A stretch of DNA of 64,000 bases from Tridacna crocea (Eukaryota; Mollusca; Bivalvia; Cardiida; Cardiidae), in assembly GCA_943736015.1 (NCBI GenBank), contig OX031060.1, positions 1,880,001 through 1,944,000 on the forward strand, written 5' to 3'. The notes under the pieces were generated by a model. It saw only the letters and a program-made list of their open reading frames with translations. It was not told where the DNA came from and searched no databases. Both the position numbers and the translations under genes were made by a program. Positions 59,241 through 64,000 of this stretch are shown piece by piece; position 1 is the stretch's first letter; each line of letters begins with the position of its first letter.

Positions 59241-59386
59241 ACTCTTCAATTTGGACCTATTCCTATTGAAGACATTTGCAGAAAAAAACTGACATGTGAC
59301 TGTTATGAAAAGATTTGTTTTTTGATAGGGGTAGAGCATAAAAACAATTGTTTTGAGAAACTTGAGATTGTGTGGTAAAGGGTTAA
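59241..59386 (-). mobile_element. MITE-A, hairpin lost
   Basis: CAATTTGGACCTATTCCTAT, ATTTGCAGAAAAAAACTG and GTGTGGTAAAGGGTTAA remain. Confidence 0.6.
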
Positions 59387-59454
59387 CTCATTGCATTAAA
59401 CAACTTAAAAAAAAGAGAGGAAAGAAGCTTTTCCTTTGAAGTTTTAATATCTTT

Positions 59455-59682
59455 TTAACTCTACCAAACAACAGTATTTTAGACTGGTCAAAATTGAAAG
59501 CACTTGCAGGTGACAAAAATACACGTAACCTAAAAAATTGAAATTTGTTTCCAGCAGGGTAGAAAACATTGTGGGAAAAGGAGAAAATGCTGGTTACCAT
59601 CATTTTCTCCTTTTCCCACAAAATGTTCAAAAGGCCTCTATCTCAGGGTAGTAAAACCAGGGATTGTTTGGTAAAGGATTAA
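59455..59682 (-). mobile_element. MITE-A, 228 bp
   Basis: TTAACTCTACCAAACAACAG to GGTAAAGGATTAA. Loop GCTGGTTACCATC one base off. Confidence 0.92.
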
Positions 59683-59732
59683 AACAATAATTTTCTCTTT
59701 GAGATAATTTTTTTTTGCACTTAGGTGTACAT

Positions 59733-60157
59733 TTAACCCTTTACCATACAATCCCTGGTTTTAACGACCTAGAGGAGAATATGCTGTAAGCTAGTATTGT
59801 CTCCTTTTTTCACCATGTATTCTCTTTCCATTCAAAGACTTCTCCCCATCATCTGATACACATTAAAATTAACCCATTACCACACAATCCCTACTTTTGG
59901 CGACCCTGAGAAAGAAGCCTTCAGAAAACATTATGGGAAAAGGAGAAAATGCTGGTAACCAGCATTTTCTCCTTTTCCCACAATGTTTTCTACCTGTCAC
60001 AAAACAATTTTCAAATTTTCAATCAGTTTTAGTTTGTTGTCTGCAGATGCTTTCGATTTGCACAAGCCTAAAATTTTGTCGTTTGGTAATGAGTTAATGT
60101 TTTGTCTGTAAAATTTTGAATGTTTTCAATAAAGTTTGCATAATGGTAAAGAGTTAG
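59733..60157 (+). mobile_element. MITE-A interrupted by another MITE-A
   Basis: 59733-59868 has TTAACCCTTTACCATACAAT, a reduced hairpin and ATCATCTGATACACATTAAA. 60098-60157 resumes TGTTTTGTCTGTAAAATTTT and ends TGGTAAAGAGTTAG. Confidence 0.8.
59869..60097 (+). mobile_element. MITE-A, intact 229 bp, nested
   Basis: TTAA at both ends; near-consensus throughout except AACATTATGGG in the left arm. Confidence 0.95.
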
Positions 60158-60293
60158 GGATCAGAAAGACAGGTTTATTGGTTTGCTGGGATATGCCAGC
60201 AGAAGGAAATGCCATTTCTTGATACACTGGCATGCCAAACTGTGCATTTAACCCATATTGCGCCTTTCAAGACTCGTAGTTACCTTTAGGGCC

Positions 60294-60350
60294 AATGTAG
60301 ATCAAGATCAGGCTGCACAAAACGTGCAGCCTGATCTTTGATCTGCACTG
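60294..60350. repeat. GATCAGACTGCACA hairpin, good copy
   Basis: GATCAGGCTGCAC and GTGCAGCCTGATC: the A-to-G change against other copies is matched on the other side. Confidence 0.8.
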
Positions 60351-60594
60351 TCTGCTTTGCTGATACTCCATAGACGAAAGCAGCCAAGGAATTAAATTTA
60401 TTTGGGTTGTATATCTAGGATGATAAGTCTGATAAGTTTATTTGGTGTTGTAAGGGTTGATTTTCCAGGTAAGTTGAACATTCATGCTCTTCTCAGCTAA
60501 ATTAGCGATGCCTTACCTTCCTTCAGTCTGTAAGAAAAATCTCCTTGTGACAGTTCTATTGCTGTTGAAATCAGAAGGCCTGCAGAATACTGGA

Positions 60595-60652
60595 CAGTGA
60601 AGATCAGTGACCAGACTGTATATTCCCTCCATTGTGATTATTTATCTACACT
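60595..60652. repeat. GATCAGACTGCACA hairpin, decayed
   Basis: AGTGAAGATCAGTGACCAGA and TGATTATTTATCTACACTG; centre lost. Confidence 0.5.
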
Positions 60653-60739
60653 GTAGCATAAGGATTTTTTGTTGCTTCCAAAAAGATGTTGTTGTTTAAC
60701 CCTGTATATCTGTCAAAACAGAAGTTGAAATAGAGGAAA

Positions 60740-60962
60740 GTCTACCGCATAATGACGACTTTTAACGACCCTGAGGAAGAAGCCTTTTGGAAACATTGTG
60801 GGAAAAGGAGAAAATGCTGGTAACCAGCATTTTCTCCTTTTCCCACAATGTTTCCTACCCTTCACAAATCAAATTTGAATTTTTCAGTCACATTTATTTT
60901 GTTGTCTGCAAATGGTCTCAATTTGGACCAGTCTATAGATTTGTTGTTTTGTAAAGAGTTAA
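60740..60962 (+). mobile_element. MITE-A, left tip decayed
   Basis: CTACCGCATAATGACGAC; complete hairpin; right GTTTTGTAAAGAGTTAA. Confidence 0.9.
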
Positions 60963-61029
60963 GCTTTACATTATGAGTCATGTAGATGCACTAATTTTGG
61001 GAATTCTTTTTTTCCTGATAACCTTAGCC

Positions 61030-61247
61030 ATGGCTCACCTTGGTATCTCAGTGGTTAGGTTGTCCATCCATTGACCTGGTGGTTGCGGGTTTGATACTCG
61101 GTTGAGTTAAGATTCCTTTCCAGCAACTTTTTGCACCTCAGCATTGATGCATGTGAGAAAAGTTTAAGACAGTGACTTCGAGAAAAAGTTGTGTCAGCAA
61201 CTGGTGTAAGAAAGTGCACTGACCACTGTGATAATTATGACCTCAGC
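61030..61247 (+). mobile_element. SINE-1, plus-strand copy
   Basis: A-box-like TGGTATCTCAGTGGTTAGG and B box GGTTGCGGGTTTGATAC, then TTCCTTTCCAGCAAC, GATGCATGTGAGAAAAGTTT, AAAAAGTTGTGTCAGC and TGTAAGAAAGTGCACTGACC. Confidence 0.78.
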
Positions 61248-61249
61248 TG

Positions 61250-61476
61250 TTAACCCATTACCATGCAATCCCTACTTTTGATGCCTCTGTGAAAGAAGCC
61301 TTTAGAAAACATTGTGGGAAAAGGAGAAAATGCTGGTAACCAGCATTTTCTCCTTTTCCCACAATGTTTGCTATCCTTCACAAAACAAATTTCAAATTTT
61401 CAGTCACTTTTAGTTTCATCTACAAATGCTTTCTATTTGGACAAACCTAAAATTTTGTTGTTTGGTAATGAGTTAA
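61250..61476 (+). mobile_element. MITE-A, 227 bp
   Basis: TTAACCCATTACCATGCAAT to GGTAATGAGTTAA. Begins three bases after the SINE. Confidence 0.94.
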
Positions 61477-61600
61477 AGGTGGGTATTTAGAATTTTCACA
61501 TCTCACCAAATTAAAAAAAAAAATATATATATATATATATCACTGATATTTATATGAAAAAACAATAGAAATCCTCAAAAATTAAGAATCATGAAATTAC
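61473..61600 (+). mobile_element. TTAAAGGTGG element, left-end fragment
   Basis: Uses the TTAA of the previous MITE: TTAAAGGTGGGTATTTAG, then TCTCACCAAATTAAAA, (AT)n and TATTTATATGAAAAAAC. Confidence 0.7.
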
Positions 61601-61607
61601 AAAAAGA

Positions 61608-61709
61608 AAGGGAGAAAGGAAAAGGAGAAAATGCTCTTTAACAGCATTTTCTCCTTTTTCCACAATTTCAAAAGATATCCTTCCCAGGGTAGTTGTGGTA
61701 ATAAGTTAA
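61608..61709 (-). mobile_element. MITE-A, hairpin and short flank
   Basis: GGAAAAGGAGAAAATGCTC and AACAGCATTTTCTCCTTTT; GGTAATAAGTTAA. Long flank replaced by the preceding repeat. Confidence 0.8.
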
Positions 61710-61934
61710 CTCTTTACCACACAATCCTGACTTTTAACGACCCTGAGAAAGAAGCCTTTAGAAAACATTGTGTGAAAAGGAGAAAATGCTGGTAACCAGC
61801 ATTTTCTCCTTTTCCCACAATGTTTTGTATCCTTCCCAAATAAAATTTCAATTTTTGAGTTACAGTAAGTTTGTCGTCTGCAAATGCTTTTAATTTGGAC
61901 CAGTCTATTATTTTGTTGTTTGGTAAAGAGTTTT
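61706..61934 (+). mobile_element. MITE-A, 229 bp
   Basis: TTAACTCTTTACCACACAAT; right end GGTAAAGAGTTTT, so the last two target bases are changed. Shares its left TTAA. Confidence 0.93.
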
Positions 61935-62331
61935 ATCTGCAGGACTAAAGAGTTGAAACTATCTGCAGGACAAGTAAAACCCAGTCCAGAATTTTTATCG
62001 TTCTGGTGCTGATTGCTTATTCTGTAGAAGGGAGGTAAATGTGTTACAACTATTTTGATAATGATTGAAGATGGAATCATGAGTTCTCTTTCTTGGTCAG
62101 ATGAGGAATCATAGATTGGATGTTTTTATGGACAATGTTGAAAAACGCAGGAATGCTAAACAATTGAAATTGATATTTTTAGTCAGATGAAAAACAGACC
62201 AAAATAATTTTGGTTGTTTTATGGCTGAATTGCCAGGATATTACAAGAAATATGCAATCTTGATCTGCAATGTTTGAAAGTTCAACTGTGGCTATGATAA
62301 GTGCTGGCTCCACTTTAGGGTTATTAATAAA
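61935..62331. other. Non-coding, no feature seen
   Basis: Unclassified. Confidence 0.35.
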
Positions 62332-62541
62332 TTAACTCTTTACCAAACAATCCCTGGTTTACACAACTCTGTGAAAGAAGCCTTTTGAAAACATTGTGGG
62401 AAAAGGAGAAATGCTGGTAACCAGCATTTTCTCCTTCTCCCACAGTGTTTTTTGCCCTTCCCAAAACAAATTTAAATTTTTAAGTCATGTTAATCTTGTT
62501 CTGTGCTAATGCTTTCAATTTGGAACAGACTAAAATTTTGC
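62332..62541 (+). mobile_element. MITE-A, right tip lost
   Basis: TTAACTCTTTACCAAACAAT; complete hairpin; ends GACTAAAATTTTGCC. Confidence 0.9.
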
Positions 62542-62668
62542 CAAAGTATCAAGTGCTTTGATGACCTTGTGAAAGGGTTTTGAAAACATTGTAGGGAAAA
62601 GGAGAAAATGATGGTAATTTTCTCTTTTGCCTAAAATAATTTACAACTTCAGAAACAATTTCTAAGAT
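62542..62668 (+). mobile_element. MITE-A, decayed middle
   Basis: GCTTTGATGACCTTGTG, AACATTGTAGGGAAAAGGAG and GATGGTAATTTTCTCTTTTG. Confidence 0.65.
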
Positions 62669-62899
62669 TTAAACTCTTTACCAAACGACAAAAGTGCCGT
62701 ACCAGTCCAAATTGAAAGCATTTGCAGACGACAACCTAAGTAAGGCTCAAAAATTGAAATTTGTCTTTGAAAGGGCAGAAAACATTGCAGGAAAAGGAGA
62801 AAGTGGTGGTTACCAGCATTTTCTCCTTTTCCTACAATGTTTTCAAAAGGCTTCTTTCTGAGGGTCATTAAAAGTCGGGATTGTGTTGTAAAGAGTTAA
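62669..62899 (-). mobile_element. MITE-A, 231 bp
   Basis: TTAAACTCTTTACCAAACGA to TTGTAAAGAGTTAA. Stem GCAGGAAAAGG and CCTTTTCCTAC. Confidence 0.92.
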
Positions 62900-62901
62900 G
62901 G

Positions 62902-63103
62902 CATAGTTTTCCCTTTCCCAAACAATGAATTTAGAGACTTTTCCAAACTGAGGTCATCCACAGATAAATTCAGTGTGGGTGCAAATGAGCCGTAGGTCTC
63001 TGTTACTGTAGAAAACATTCAGGGGAAAGGAGAAAATTCTGGTTACCAGCAAAAACCGTATTTTCCATGCTCATGAAAACCAGGGATTGTTTCATAAAGA
63101 GGG
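62902..63103 (-). mobile_element. MITE-A, decayed
   Basis: CCCTTTCCCAAACAATG, TTCCAAACTGAGGTCATCCA, GGGGAAAGGAGAAAATTC and ACCAGGGATTGTTTC. Confidence 0.6.
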
Positions 63104-63108
63104 AATAT

Positions 63109-63166
63109 GTCTGCAAATGCTTTTGTATTTGACAAGTGTAACTTTTGGTTATTTGGTAAAGGGTTA
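63109..63166 (+). mobile_element. MITE-A, right tip only
   Basis: GTCTGCAAATGCTTTTG and TATTTGGTAAAGGGTTAT. Confidence 0.65.
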
Positions 63167-63477
63167 TGTAACTATTTCTACCTTGTTGGAAAGAGATACC
63201 ATAATTTTAGACAATATACAAACAACTTCTACAGAAACAAATTAAATATTCAGGGCTAAAGTTTCTAAGGGACTAAGGGTCGAAATGATACCCTCGAAGG
63301 TGTAAGGGGCCATTAGGCAGGATTCCAATAGTTTCCCAATCAGTCCTGGTTCTTCCTCCAATAATTTCATTACTGGCACGTCACAGATGGACGATGCTCC
63401 TGGAGGACTCACAATTTTAACAAGTCTGGTGATTCATTGATGACCTGGGCCCAGACTTGGTCTACCCTTTACCATAT
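63167..63477. other. Non-coding, no feature seen
   Basis: Unclassified. Confidence 0.35.
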
Positions 63478-63708
63478 TTAACCCTTTACCACACAATGAT
63501 GACTTTTAACACCCTTGAAAGAGAAGGCTCTTGAAAACATTGTGGGAAAAGGAGAAAGTGCTTGTTACCAGCATTTTTTTTTCCTTTTCCCACAGTGTTC
63601 GCTACCCTATCACGGAAAAAGCATTTCATACGAGCCACATTAAAACTGTTATCTGTAAATGTTTTCAATTCAGACTGGTCTTAATTTGTGTTGTATGGTG
63701 AAGGTTAA
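63478..63708 (+). mobile_element. MITE-A, 231 bp
   Basis: TTAACCCTTTACCACACAAT to GGTGAAGGTTAA. Right arm has an expanded T run (GCATTTTTTTTTCC) without partner in the left arm. Confidence 0.92.
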
Positions 63709-63790
63709 CCTTTTACTGAACAATTCCGTGTTTGACCCTGAGAAAGAACCTTTCTGAAAACATTGTAGGAAAAGGACTGAATGACTTTGA
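63705..63790 (+). mobile_element. MITE-A, left part
   Basis: Shares the TTAA at 63705: TTAACCTTTTACTGAACAAT, then GAAAACATTGTAGGAAAAGG, then lost. Confidence 0.75.
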
Positions 63791-63909
63791 AAACAGAGTA
63801 CATGGATTTGTTGTCATAATCTGGTTGTCTGTCCCCTAAATTTATCCAAGTGAAAAACTGCCCTTTCATTATATTTTTGTCATTGCTGAAGGCATTAACC
63901 TCAGACTTA

Positions 63910-64000
63910 TTAACTCCTTACCAAATGACAATGTTTTGGGCTTGCCCAAATCTAAAGCATTTGCAGACAACAAAATAAATGTGATGGAAAATTTGAAATT
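63910..64000 (-). mobile_element. MITE-A, cut by window end
   Basis: TTAACTCCTTACCAAATGAC, long flank to GGAAAATTTGAAATT. Confidence 0.88.

Noticed and set aside
404-64000. Dozens of short open frames sharing a peptide like GKGENAGYQHFLLFPQCF
   Set aside because: They are translations of the MITE hairpin, which being palindromic is open in several frames on both strands. They occur in both orientations and are cut by copy borders, so they are not a protein family.
404-64000. CRISPR-like array from regularly recurring palindromes
   Set aside because: Spacing is irregular, orientation varies, the units are 229-bp transposable elements with TTAA targets, and the DNA is eukaryotic.

Overview
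The window looks like repeat-rich, AT-rich nuclear DNA from a bivalve mollusc. I base this on repeat types rather than on any gene: tandem units of about 160 bp of the kind seen in bivalve satellites and pearl-type elements, a head reading TAGCTCACCTGAGC followed by (TCCG)n, mollusc-type tRNA-derived SINEs, and no prokaryotic gene organisation. I found no convincing complete protein-coding gene. Two short stretches that look like first coding exons, each ending at a good splice donor (near 19259 and 56152), are the only gene candidates, so the window is probably intergenic or large-intron DNA.

The dominant content is one architecture repeated about 110 times from end to end, covering roughly a third of the window. 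Each unit is 229 bp including a TTAA at both ends. It begins CCCTTTACC or CTCATTACC and carries a near-perfect inverted repeat of about 66 bp whose centre lies about 88 nt from one end and 140 nt from the other. I call the three sequence families MITE-A (about 100 copies or pieces), MITE-B (9) and MITE-C (3 plus one chimeric piece). Orientation '+' below means the short 88-nt flank is on the left. The TTAA target and the CCY(T/A)TTACC tips fit non-autonomous piggyBac-type elements; no transposase gene is present here.

The copies record a transposition history. Some are nested inside one another at TTAA. Several pairs sit back to back sharing one TTAA. One insertion has a paralogous unoccupied site in the same window (954-1354 versus 6977-7151). 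Two composites look like A/B and A/C/A recombinants joined at short identical stretches. The two arms of the hairpin often carry matching changes, within single copies and between families.

Other repeats by region: 2.3-2.8 kb a 160-bp tandem array; 4.3-4.5, 15.2, 34.4, 49.1 and 61.0 kb SINE copies or fragments; 4.82 kb an isolated 39-bp-arm palindrome; 6.1 and 24.1 kb a fold-back family; 7.4, 23.3 and 25-27 kb bivalve-type tandem-core elements, the last inserted in a MITE-A; 8.3, 10.3 and 57.8 kb a CCCC-headed element; 21.3, 28.3 and 47.1 kb long-TIR elements, two with evidence for 9-bp target duplications; 29.3-29.8 kb a 464-bp TIR element; 37.2-41.7 kb a large inverted-repeat structure holding a 2.4-kb hAT-like element; 35.2 kb a tRNA-derived SINE with a conserved central domain. 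A separate hairpin family built on GATCAGACTGCACA recurs about a dozen times.

Most open reading frames in the window are translations of the MITE hairpin and share the same spurious peptide.
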